A stretch of DNA of 50,173 bases, taken from the NCBI GenBank assembly GCA_021776925.1, contig JAJFFB010000122.1, forward strand, positions 1-50,173. Reading direction: 5' to 3'. Below, in pieces: positions 28,935 to 39,809 of this stretch (the first letter of the stretch is position 1; each line of letters begins with the position of its first letter). The position numbers were made by a program, and so were the translations under genes. This DNA is from Planctomycetota bacterium (GTDB lineage Bacteria > Planctomycetota > UBA1135). A model generated the notes under the pieces. The model was not told the DNA's origin and searched no databases. It worked only from the letters and a program-made list of their open reading frames with translations.

Positions 28935-29923
28935 CTAGCTTCCGGTGAAGCGCCCTGTTTCCAGATATCCTACAACAGCCTGGATTACCAGGGGTTTTTC
29001 CATGAGGAAGGTGTGCGCAGCCTCGACCAGCAGGAAATCCTCGGCCCCAGGCAGGCGGGTTTCCTCGACGCGCACCACCCCGTCATCCTCGCCGCGCAGG
29101 AATGGGTTGTAACCACGCCCTGCGGCGCGCCGCCCAGCAATGATGCCGAAAGCACAGTCCGGCAGTGGCAGGGCTTCGGCCTCGCGGACGGCAAGATCCC
29201 GGGCCGCCGGGCCCAGCAGCCACTGCGCCGGCAGGAAGTCCTTCAGGCTTTCGGCGATCGCCGACCCCTGACTCGGCGGGGCCAGCATCACCAGGCGGTT
29301 CAACCGCATCCGTTCCTGCCACAGGTGCGGTTGCGTCAGGCAGGCGCGCGCCACCATGCCGCCAAGACTATGAGTGACAAAGGAGACGGTGCGCACTCCT
29401 TCGAGGTGGTCCAACAGATCGCCGACTTGATCGGCGTGCTCGGCGATGCTGCGCCGGGTGCTCGGATAACCCACGTCGGCCACCTCATAGCCGGCATCCA
29501 TCAGTGCGTGGCGCAGATCACTCAGCGAAGCGCGGCTGCGGCCGAGTCCGTGCAACAACACCACCAGGTGATCGCTGCGCAGGCTCAGTTTCTGGTCTTG
29601 GCGTATGCGCAGCAAGGCCGCCTCACAGGCTTCCATCTTGCCCCACGCGCGGCGCACGTCATTGGGATCGAGCACCCGGCAGTGGCCCGTGTGCACGTGC
29701 TGCTGGATGCGCCAGCCGGCGTACCAGCGACGGTCGGCCCACAACTGGCGCCCGCCCATGGTCGGAAACGGCAGGTTGGGCAGGGTGCTCACCTCATGAT
29801 TCTCGGCTTCCGCGGGTGGCGGCGCCACACAGGAAACCAGCGCCACCACCGCCAGGCAGATCCAGCGGGCCACCCGCGATTTTCGGGCCACCCGCGGTGC
29901 GCGCGCCGCGCACGCCATGCGGG

Positions 29924-29927
<4 letters not shown>
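28935..29927 (-). CDS. lipase/acylglycerol-hydrolase-like lipoprotein
   Basis: The 330-residue product is an alpha/beta hydrolase of the PGAP1/lipase-like type: VVLLHGLGRSRASLSDL (oxyanion region), VSFVTHSLGGMVARACL (nucleophile Ser in SHSLGG-like motif) and a late histidine in VEAAHTFLM. An N-terminal hydrophobic stretch ending in VALVSC looks like a lipobox. I place the start at GTG 29927, which overlaps the symporter stop (GTGA), implying translational coupling; an ATG three codons later is the alternative. The frame is open much further upstream but runs antisense-free through the symporter gene in another frame, so that part is not real. It is the last gene of the cupin-porin-symporter operon. 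Confidence 0.75.
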
Positions 29928-31699
<1,772 letters not shown>

Positions 31700-31703
31700 G
31701 CTC

Positions 31704-31997
31704 TCAGTCCTGCTGGCGACGGTGGCGGCGATCGAGGCGGTCCATCAGCACCGCGTAAACGGCAATGAGGACCACAAAGGTATAGATGGATCCCTGTTGT
31801 GCGAACCAGAAGCCAAGCGGCAGCCCGCCCAGACTCCACTGGTTCAGCCACTCGATCAGCAGCACGCCGCAGCCGAAGGAGACCAGCGCCCAGATGGCGA
31901 GCAGGACCATGATCAGGCGCATGTTGGCGCGCCAATAGCTGCGCTCGCGTTCGCTGCGGTCGGAGGAGTCGGTATCAGGATCGGGTGGCTCTGGCAT
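31704..31997 (-). CDS. DUF4212 small subunit of sodium symporter
   Basis: The 97-residue protein carries two membrane helices (LIMVLLAIWALVSFGCGVLL and IYTFVVLIAVYAVLM) between an acidic N-terminus and a basic C-terminus (DRLDRRHRRQQD). YWRANMRLI before helix 1 and the GFWFAQQGSIYTFV block are diagnostic of the small subunit that accompanies VC_2705-type symporters. It is 3 bases after the porin gene and 4 bases before the symporter gene, so translation is probably coupled. Confidence 0.93.
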   Translation of the reverse strand: MPEPPDPDTDSSDRSERERSYWRANMRLIMVLLAIWALVSFGCGVLLIEWLNQWSLGGLPLGFWFAQQGSIYTFVVLIAVYAVLMDRLDRRHRRQQD

Positions 31998-32000
31998 GGA

Positions 32001-32981
32001 TCAGAAATCGCGCTCGGAACGGAACACATTGGTCTGCAGGCGCAGGTTGGAGGTCAGGTACCAATTGCACGCCAGCCCGGCGTTGAGGCCCTGGCCGCCG
32101 GTGACCCCGGAATCTTCGAGGTCGAGCGCGGACAGACGCGCGCCGACTTCCCACGCTCCCCACCCCCCCCCATCGGGGTGAAAGGGATGGTCGGGAGTTA
32201 CTCGCCACACCGCGGCGCGACCGTGGCGGTAGGGCCGGCTTTCCCAGGCGAACTCGGTGCCGAACAACTGCACCTGGTCCGCGGGCAACACGCCTGTGTC
32301 GACCGGATCCGGGCCGATCTTGGTGCCGCTATGACCGTCGAAGTGCACCGCGCCGGCGTCGGGATTACGCCACGACAGCGAAGCGCCGAGATGGGTCCAC
32401 TGGCGCTGGGAGGAATTTTCGTGCAGCAGCCAGGCGAGTCGCGAGGTCAGCGCGAATTCCTGTCCGCCGCCGTCATCGCTGGAAACCGCCGCGTCGTCGC
32501 TGTCGCGGAACACGCCCACGGTCCAGGAACCGCGCCGGCCGTCAAAGGCGTGCCGCCACGCCGCGCCGAGGTTGCGCGACGGAAACAGACCGCTCGACAG
32601 CGCCCGTTCCATGAAGACCTGGTTATGGCTTGGGGTCTGATTGGTCAGCCCCATCGGCTCGCGAAAGTGCCCGAGACGCAGATTGCCGCCGCCGATCGCA
32701 TCCAGATCAAAAAAGGCGTCGCGGATATCGGCGTCGGCGAGGTCGGCGTTGATGCGGAAGCTCAGCCAATCCTCAAGCCGTCCGGCCACTCCGAGGCGCG
32801 CGCGGCGCAATTCGGCGCCGTCGCCGAAGGGCCCGGCCACCGCGCTCAGGCCCGGGTCGGCGTCGAAGCCGGCCCAGTCGGAATCGATCTTGCCGAGGAT
32901 GCGCAGGCTGCGCGCGCCGTCCTCGCTCTCAACCAAGAACTGCCCCGACTGGGCTGCCAGCAGCATAAGGACCTCGATCAA
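32001..32981 (-). CDS. OprO/OprP-like outer-membrane porin
   Basis: The product of about 326 residues has the alternating-strand pattern of the phosphate-selective porin O/P family: ILGKIDSDWAGFDAD, ELRRARLGVAGRLEDWLSFRINADL, DIRDAFFDLD, LRLGHFREPMGLTNQTPSHN and the end LRLQTNVFRSERDF. It should form a trimeric 16-strand barrel for anions. Odd is the N-terminus: from the TTG at 32981 only about twelve residues precede the mature-like part, too short for a normal signal peptide, and the ATG at 32966, which has a GAGG ribosome binding site, leaves still less. A G9 run in the coding strand lies at 32163-32171. It is second in the operon, 5 bases after the cupin gene. Confidence 0.8.
   Translation of the reverse strand: MIEVLMLLAAQSGQFLVESEDGARSLRILGKIDSDWAGFDADPGLSAVAGPFGDGAELRRARLGVAGRLEDWLSFRINADLADADIRDAFFDLDAIGGGNLRLGHFREPMGLTNQTPSHNQVFMERALSSGLFPSRNLGAAWRHAFDGRRGSWTVGVFRDSDDAAVSSDDGGGQEFALTSRLAWLLHENSSQRQWTHLGASLSWRNPDAGAVHFDGHSGTKIGPDPVDTGVLPADQVQLFGTEFAWESRPYRHGRAAVWRVTPDHPFHPDGGGWGAWEVGARLSALDLEDSGVTGGQGLNAGLACNWYLTSNLRLQTNVFRSERDF
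32163..32171. repeat. nine-base G/C homopolymer inside the porin gene
   Basis: Nine consecutive C on the plus strand, read as G in the porin gene, encode three glycines in the segment DGGGWGAWE. A one-base slip would cut off the last quarter of the barrel. Confidence 0.9.
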
Positions 32982-32986
32982 TGCCT

Positions 32987-33556
32987 TCAGCCAATGTTGT
33001 GCGACACCGAGATCAGTTCGCGGGTGCCCGTCTGCAGGTCATAGGTGTGGTAGTTGTTCATGCCGCGCCCGTACATGTGCAGGCTGACCGCCTGCTCGGC
33101 GCCGACCGGGACCCCGGTGCGGTGGATGTGATCCGGCGTCGGCACGAAGGAGGTCACCGTACCGGGTGCCATCAGGATGAGCCCGCCGGGCACCAGCTCG
33201 ATGCCCTCGTCGGCGTCGGGGGTGCGGTCGGTGCGCAGATAGTTCTGTTCCTGGATGGTGCCGCGCACCATGCCGACCACGCCCCAGCTGCCGTGATCGT
33301 GCACCGGCGTCCATTGGCCTGGATTCCACACCAGCGCGTACAGCGACAGGTCGTCTTCCTCGGACAGGTAGATCAGATTGCGCGCGTAGTGCTCGGCGTC
33401 GTCCTGGAAGTGGTGCGGCTGCAGAAAACCGCTGCCCTCCTGCAGCAGGCCGTGCATGCGCGGCACCAACTTGCGCACGCAGTCGGCCGCGGCGCAGCCA
33501 CTGGCGGCGACGGACCTGCAATCACCGAGAAAGGAATCCAGTGTGTAGCGGGACAT
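32987..33556 (-). CDS. cysteine-dioxygenase-family cupin
   Basis: The 189-residue protein is a cupin of the cysteine dioxygenase/thiol dioxygenase family. The iron ligands are seen as HDHG in WTPVHDHGSWGVVGMVRG and as the later histidine in AVSLHMYGRGMNNYHTYD; the aromatic-tyrosine block is intact. These enzymes oxidise cysteine or 3-mercaptopropionate to the sulfinate in the cytosol. There is no signal peptide. The start ATG at 33556 is preceded by eight C bases in place of a Shine-Dalgarno. It is the first gene of the porin-DUF4212-symporter-lipase operon, so the exchange of a sulfinate or a thiol compound across the envelope is a reasonable idea. Confidence 0.8.
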   Translation of the reverse strand: MSRYTLDSFLGDCRSVAASGCAAADCVRKLVPRMHGLLQEGSGFLQPHHFQDDAEHYARNLIYLSEEDDLSLYALVWNPGQWTPVHDHGSWGVVGMVRGTIQEQNYLRTDRTPDADEGIELVPGGLILMAPGTVTSFVPTPDHIHRTGVPVGAEQAVSLHMYGRGMNNYHTYDLQTGTRELISVSHNIG

Positions 33557-33564
33557 GGGGGGGG
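33557..33564 (-). promoter_or_regulatory. C8 run directly before the cupin start codon
   Basis: On the minus strand eight C bases touch the ATG, taking the place of a Shine-Dalgarno; no purine-rich site is seen in the 20 bases upstream. The message may be initiated leaderless-like or with S1 help. Confidence 0.5.
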
Positions 33565-33579
33565 AGAATAGCAGAGCAC

Positions 33580-34491
33580 TCAGGAATCAGCAGGCGGCAG
33601 CCACGCGTGGCACAAGCGGCGCTGTTGATCAAAGGTGAGTACGAAGGTCTGCAGCGCCTGGATGCCGATCAGCCCGCGCCGGTGTCCTTCGAGGAAGGCA
33701 ACTGGCGGCTGCGGGAAGCGGTATCCGGCCATTTCGACGTCGCCGCTGAGGCGTGCGCTCCACACCCGCTGGTCCTCCGAGTTCAAGCTCTGCAGACGCC
33801 CGGTAACGCGCGCGGGCGCGAGGGTCTCGCATGCTTCACGCCACGATCCGGGCAACCCGAGCGCACCGTCGAAGCCGGTGTCGATCAGCGCCCAGGTCTG
33901 CTGGTCGCCGCTTTCCAACCAGAAATAGGGCACACCGCGATCGCGATAGGAGCGCACCCCAGGGTGTTCCTGCTTCAGCCGGTCCCGAAACAAGCGCACG
34001 CGCCGGCCCGGACCATCGACCTGGAGCAGGAAATCACCAAACAAACGGAAGCCAAGGATGCCGTGCACGCGTGCCGTGCCGCCGCCGAGGAAGGACAGGT
34101 CGCCAGCCATGGCGTCGATCTCGGTGAACTCCAGCGCACCCAGCTGCAGCCGATCGAGGCGCACCCGGCGGCGGAAGGCGCGTTCGCCGCCGGCGTCGGC
34201 GCTCAGCGCCCCCCCCACCGATTCCAGCTGCAGTTCGCGCACCAGCTGGTGATCGACCAGCGCGCGCGCGGCGCTGCCGGTGTCGAGTGCGAACAGATAG
34301 GGGCCGCGGCCGTTGACCTCGACCGGCAGCAGGATTCCGTCCTGGCCGGCGTGCCAGGGCAGGTCGAGGACGGCCTGCTTGAATTCGAGCGCCAGGGTCT
34401 TCTCAAGGACCTGAGGGCGCAGCGTGGCTTCATCCTGGCAGGGCCCGGCCAGGGACAGGATCAGGGCGGCGGTGGTGGAGCGAGAAAACAA
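33580..34491 (-). CDS. two-DTG retropepsin-like aspartic protease, exported
   Basis: The product (303 residues) has a hydrophobic start (TTAALILSLAGPC, perhaps a lipobox) and two aspartic-protease halves: LFALDTGSAARALVD near residue 70 and WALIDTGFDGALGL near residue 200. Each carries the catalytic DTG and a following hydrophobic-Gly segment (VHGILGFRLFGDFLL; RGLIGIQALQTFVL), so a single chain can form the whole active site. I chose TTG at 34491 because AAGGA lies seven bases before it (34499-34503); an ATG at 34524 has no such site and would share the CATG with the divergent gene. Substrate unknown; periplasmic quality control is a guess. Confidence 0.7.
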   Translation of the reverse strand: MFSRSTTAALILSLAGPCQDEATLRPQVLEKTLALEFKQAVLDLPWHAGQDGILLPVEVNGRGPYLFALDTGSAARALVDHQLVRELQLESVGGALSADAGGERAFRRRVRLDRLQLGALEFTEIDAMAGDLSFLGGGTARVHGILGFRLFGDFLLQVDGPGRRVRLFRDRLKQEHPGVRSYRDRGVPYFWLESGDQQTWALIDTGFDGALGLPGSWREACETLAPARVTGRLQSLNSEDQRVWSARLSGDVEMAGYRFPQPPVAFLEGHRRGLIGIQALQTFVLTFDQQRRLCHAWLPPADS

Positions 34492-34522
34492 AGGACGGTC
34501 CTTCCCAATATCATGGACGACC

Positions 34523-34942
34523 ATGGCTGAGCAGTCTGCCTCTTTTTTCGGAGACCTCGCCCACGCTGTCCGCAGCGTGGTCCGCACCCTCCTCGGCGCC
34601 GTAGTGCTGATTGGGGTGATCCTCCTTGGCGCCGTCCTGATCGCGATCGGACTGGTGGTGGCCGCCTTCCTATGGACCGGGCACAAGCTGCGCCTGATCA
34701 AGGACCCGCCCAGGGCGGTGTTCGCGCGCTGGCAGATGCGCTTCCTGCAGAAGATGATGGCCGCCAAGATGGCCAAGATGGCGCGCAACATGCAGGAGCA
34801 GGCCGATCGCGCTCAGCAGGACTCAGCCAGTCATCCCCGTGCCGTCGATGACGATGAAATCGAAGCGGAAGAGGTGGACGCCGACGATTTGGAAAATTTC
34901 CGCGGCAGCCTGGATGAATTCCTGAAGAGCCGCCGCGGTTAG
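34523..34942 (+). CDS. small membrane protein with coiled, acidic tail
   Basis: The 139-residue protein has a short amphipathic start, one or two adjoining membrane helices (VVRTLLGAVVLIGVILLGAV and IAIGLVVAAFLW), a basic segment and a methionine- and lysine-rich helix (FLQKMMAAKMAKMARNMQEQ), then a strongly acidic stretch (DDDEIEAEEVDADDLEN). It looks like an inner-membrane protein with a cytosolic helical tail. No family recognised. Start ATG at 34523; there is no good Shine-Dalgarno. It is divergent from the protease gene with about 30 bases between starts and overlaps the end of the opposing beta-barrel gene by four bases. Confidence 0.6.
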   Translation: MAEQSASFFGDLAHAVRSVVRTLLGAVVLIGVILLGAVLIAIGLVVAAFLWTGHKLRLIKDPPRAVFARWQMRFLQKMMAAKMAKMARNMQEQADRAQQDSASHPRAVDDDEIEAEEVDADDLENFRGSLDEFLKSRRG

Positions 34943-35520
34943 AAGCGCATTCCGACGCCGAAGAGCAGGCCGTATTCCGGTCCGTAGAGGTTGGCCAGAC
35001 TGCCGACCGAGAGGTCGAAGGCCGCTTCGACCGCAACGTCGAGGAAGGCGCGACGGCTGAGCCAGGTGCGCAGACCCGCTTCGCCGCGCAGGCGGGCGAG
35101 GCCGCCCGAACCGGCGCCATCGCCGTCGAGCAGACCGAGGTCGCCGCCGCCGGACAAGTAGGGATTCCAACCGCGGTCGGCGACCGGATTCAGGTAACGC
35201 CGCAGCATCAAGCCGGCGCTGATCGCCTGCAGGTCGCCTTGGCGGGCGTCCCATTGCTGGTAACGCAGACCGGCGACGATGGTGGTGTCGCTGCCCGCGG
35301 GGCCGTATTCCCAGTCCGCCTGAAGCGCAGAAAAATTGTCGACGTCGACGTTGTTGGAACCGAATAGCGAATCGACTTCGTACTCGGCGCCGCCGACGGC
35401 AACCGCCACGCGACCGGCGTTCCATTCCAGTTGCTGAGAGGAGGGCGAGGTTCCGAGGCTGCACGCGGCCGCTGCGATCAGCAGGCAGGGCAGCCACCAC
35501 TTGGTAGGGATTGGAATCAC
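34939..35520 (-). CDS. outer-membrane beta-barrel lipoprotein
   Basis: The 193-residue product has a lipoprotein signal (WWLPCLLIAAAAC) and then about eight strands of alternating polarity ending in Phe (YGLLFGVGMRF), the common end of outer-membrane barrels: VAVAVGGAEYEVDSLF, TTIVAGLRYQQWDARQG, ISAGLMLRRYLNP, ARLRGEAGLRTWLSRR. It resembles small OmpA/Opa-like eight-strand barrels of unknown function. The gene follows the ABC permease gene by 9 bases on the same strand, so it may belong to the ABC operon, though no link in function is known. Confidence 0.6.
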   Translation of the reverse strand: MIPIPTKWWLPCLLIAAAACSLGTSPSSQQLEWNAGRVAVAVGGAEYEVDSLFGSNNVDVDNFSALQADWEYGPAGSDTTIVAGLRYQQWDARQGDLQAISAGLMLRRYLNPVADRGWNPYLSGGGDLGLLDGDGAGSGGLARLRGEAGLRTWLSRRAFLDVAVEAAFDLSVGSLANLYGPEYGLLFGVGMRF

Positions 35521-35529
35521 GAGCTTGGT

Positions 35530-36512
35530 TCAGTGGGTCAGCAGACGACGACGGTGGCGGACCTGGTCGAGGGCGACCGCGGCGACGATGATCGCGCCGA
35601 TCAGGATTTCCTGCACGTAGTTGGGTACACCGGTGAGGTTGCAGCCGTTGGCGAGAAAGGCCATCAGGAAGGCGCCCAGGATCGAACCGCTGATCCTACC
35701 CTCGCCGCCCGACAGACTGGCGCCGCCGATCACCACCGCGGCGATGATGTCGAGTTCCTCGCCCAACGCGGTGGTCGGATCGCCGACGGTCAGACGGCCG
35801 AAGGTCAGCACCCCGGCGAGGCCGGCAAAGGCCCCGCACAACACGTAGATCCATACCTTGGCGCGTCCGACCTTGACCCCGCACAACCGCGCGGTGGCTT
35901 CGTTGGAGCCGATGGCGAAGGTGTGCGCGCCGAGCACCGTGTGGCGCAGCACCGCGCCCATGAACGCCGCCAGCAAGAACATCAGCCACACGCCCTTGGG
36001 CAGGCCGAGCAGGGAAGCATCGGCCGACTTGCTCATCAACTCGGCCAGCCACGCCGCCGGCGCGTCGATCTTCTGTTCCTCGGCGAGGTACTTTGCGAAG
36101 CCGCGCGCCATGCCCATCATGCCGAGGGTGGCGACGAAGGGAATCACGCCCAGACCGGCGATCACCAGGCCGTTGATCAACCCGCAGAAGGCGCCGGTGC
36201 CGATGCCGCACAGCGCGGCCGCCGCCGGATCGATGCCGGCCTTGGCCAGAGCGGCGGCGACCACCGAAGACAAAGCGATAATCGCCCCCACCGAAAGGTC
36301 GATACCGCCAGAAACGATGACGAAGGTCATGCCGATCGCGCCCAGACCCACAATCACCGTCTGCGTGGCGACGTTGCGGAAATTGCGCACCGACAGATAG
36401 ACGTCGGGTTCCAGGATCGAGAACAACGCCACCACCACCACCAGGCCGGTCAGCGGCCCGGCGATCGCGGTCAGGCGTCGCGGGTCGAGAAGGCTTTTGA
36501 TCGAGAGGGCGG

Positions 36513-36516
<4 letters not shown>
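35530..36516 (-). CDS. sugar ABC transporter permease, RbsC-like
   Basis: The 328-residue integral membrane protein matches the RbsC/AraH permease family (PF02653): NVATQTVIVGLGAIGMTFVI, then SGGIDLSVGAIIALSSVVAA, the GLINGLVIAGLGVIPFVATL block and AIGSNEATARLCGVKVGRAK, the EAA-like cytosolic loop. IDLSVG is the most diagnostic motif. About ten membrane segments. It overlaps the ATPase gene by four bases (36513-36516) and is the third of the binding protein-ATPase-permease unit. It imports a monosaccharide, presumably the substrate of the divergent catabolic operon. Confidence 0.95.
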
Positions 36517-37987
<1,471 letters not shown>

Positions 37988-38000
<13 letters not shown>

Positions 38001-38974
38001 CGATCAAAGTCGATGTTCCACAACGCCTTGACCGCGTCGCTTTCCAGGTTCTCGGGAGTGGCCACGGTGACCCCGGTGTCGATGAAATGATCGACCGGAC
38101 GCCCTTCGAGGTGGTCGATCATGCGCTTCACCGACAATTCGCCCATGCGGAAGGGGTCCTGCAGGATCAGACCGTGGATCTCGCTGTCGCGCACCGCTTG
38201 CAGCAATTTTTCGGTGGCGTCGAAGCCGACGAATTGGATCTTGCCGGCGCTGCCGGCGTCTTGGAGCGCGCGCAGCATGCCGAAGGTGGTCGGCTCGCAC
38301 GCACAGAAGATGCCTTCGACCTCGGGATAATTGATCAGCAGGTTTTCGGCGGTCTTGAAACAGGTCTCCGAGGTGGCGCCGCCGTACTGGTTGCCTGAGA
38401 GGACCTCGATCTCGGGGAATTCGCCGGCGAGGGTGTCGAGGAAACCGATCTCGCGCTTGCTGGTCGAAGCCGATCCTTCGTAGTAGCGCATCATCAGAAC
38501 CTTGCCCTGGGGTCCGACCAGGCCGGCGAGGTGGCGCGCCGCTTCGACCCCGCCTTGTCGGTTGTCGGTGGCGACAAAGCTCTTGTATCCATCCCAATCG
38601 ACGCCGGAGTCCACCACAACGACCGGGATTCCTGCCGCCTCAGCCTCCTTCAACACCGGAATCAGGGCGGTGTTGTCGGTCGGACTGATGATGATTCCGT
38701 CGACCCGGCGCACGATGAAATTCTCGACCACCTTGATCTGTTCTTCACGGTCGTCCTCCTTGCTCGGCCCCATCCAGGTGACGTCGGCGCCGGTGTCCTC
38801 AACCGCTTTGTTGACCCCACTGTGAACGGACTTCCAGAACTCGTGGGTGGTGCCCTTGGGAATGGCCGCGATCTTCCATGCCCTGCCCTCCCCGCCCGCA
38901 GCTTCGGGTGCGCCCTCGCCACAGCCAGCGGCGATCAGGACAACGAGGAAGAGGCTGAGGAGCTTGCTGTTCAT
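37988..38974 (-). CDS. sugar-binding lipoprotein, RbsB-like (CUT2)
   Basis: The 328-residue product has a lipoprotein signal (SLFLVVLIAAGC) and a periplasmic-binding-protein type 1 fold (PF13407): WKIAAIPKGTTHEFWKSVHS, GIIISPTDNTALIPVLKEAE, IPVVVVDSGVD, NQYGGATSETCFKTAENLL, and GIFCACEPTTFGML. SSP-like substrate residues of the cleft include the Asp in VDSGVD and the Asp in FVGFDATEKLL. It is the first transporter gene after the IclR regulator, with a 4-base overlap, and delivers sugar to the RbsA/RbsC-like pair. The exact sugar cannot be read from sequence. Confidence 0.93.
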
Positions 38975-39738
38975 GCGGAAGGAGGGTTGGAAGCGCCGCC
39001 CAGCGCGGCGGAGATGCGATCGGCAGCCCCACGCAGGAGCTGAATCACCTGTGCCTCGTCGGGGCCGCTGGCCAGACTGCGCAGGTAGGGTACGGTCAGA
39101 CTAGCGACGGCCTCGCCGCTGTGGTCCAGAACCGGCGCCGAAAGGTCGGTCACCCCCTTGGTCTGGGTGCTCTTGCGCCGCGCCGCGCCGGCCCGGCGAA
39201 TGTGTGCCAGCGCGCGACGCAAGTTCTCGCTGTGGTCGACCGCGCATTCCTGCAGCCAGTCCTGGCGGCGCCAGTCCTGCTGGAAGGCGAGCAGCACGCG
39301 CCCCGAGCAGCTGTCGACCAAGGCAATGCGCGCGCCCGGCCGCACCGCGAAGCCGAGGAAACCGGGGCCGTCGACCTGCGCCACGATCAAGGCGTCGCCC
39401 TGGTGGCGGATGGCGAGGTGGCACGACTGTGCGGCGGCGGCGGCCAGCCGTTGCATCTGCGGCAGCGCGGCCTGCAGCAGGCGCTGGCTCGGCGGATGGT
39501 GGTGGGCGAGCTCGAACAGGCGCGGGGTCAGGCGGTAGAGCTCGTCGGCGGGGCCGCGCTGCAGGTAGCCGCGCTGCTCCAGGATCGTCAACATGCGGAA
39601 GATCTCGCCGGTGCTGCGTCCGAGGCCCTCGGCGATGGCGCTCTGCGACAAGCCGTCGGCGGTCGCCGCGAGCAGCTCGAGGATGTCGAGCCCCTTTTCC
39701 AGGGCGGGGGCAGAATAGCGCGGGCTGCTGGCTTTCAT
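38971..39738 (-). CDS. IclR-family transcriptional regulator
   Basis: The 255-residue protein has an N-terminal winged helix (ALEKGLDILELLAATADGLS, QSAIAEGLGRSTGEIFRMLT, LEQRGYLQRGPADELYRLT) and a C-terminal IclR effector domain with SCHLAIRHQGDALIVAQVDG and VDSCSGRVLLAFQ, followed by LSAPVLDHSGEAVASLTVPY. It should repress or activate the ABC operon it heads and the divergent catabolic operon in response to a sugar acid. GGAG lies five to six bases before its ATG. The overlap of its stop with the binding protein start implies self-regulation together with the transporter. The probable operator is the palindrome at 39783-39796. Confidence 0.95.
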   Translation of the reverse strand: MKASSPRYSAPALEKGLDILELLAATADGLSQSAIAEGLGRSTGEIFRMLTILEQRGYLQRGPADELYRLTPRLFELAHHHPPSQRLLQAALPQMQRLAAAAAQSCHLAIRHQGDALIVAQVDGPGFLGFAVRPGARIALVDSCSGRVLLAFQQDWRRQDWLQECAVDHSENLRRALAHIRRAGAARRKSTQTKGVTDLSAPVLDHSGEAVASLTVPYLRSLASGPDEAQVIQLLRGAADRISAALGGASNPPSA

Positions 39739-39749
39739 GGACTCCGGGG

Positions 39750-39777
39750 TTGCCGGCCCTGAGTTTAATGGTAAAAA
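39750..39777 (+). promoter_or_regulatory. probable promoter of the sugar-acid operon
   Basis: TTGCCG (39750-39755) and TAAAAA (39772-39777) are 16 bases apart. The expected transcription start falls in the palindrome that follows, a normal layout for a repressor-controlled promoter. Confidence 0.4.
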
Positions 39778-39782
39778 TGGCT

Positions 39783-39796
39783 TTCATCAATGAAAC
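39783..39796. promoter_or_regulatory. IclR-type operator palindrome
   Basis: TTTCAT and ATGAAA flank CA, a perfect 6-base dyad in the space between the divergent iclR and epimerase genes. IclR-family sites of the KdgR type contain TGAAAC/GTTTCA-like halves, and the sequence continues to AATGAAACC here. It sits over the likely transcription start of the plus-strand operon. Confidence 0.5.
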
Positions 39797-39809
39797 CAAG
39801 CCCCCGATC

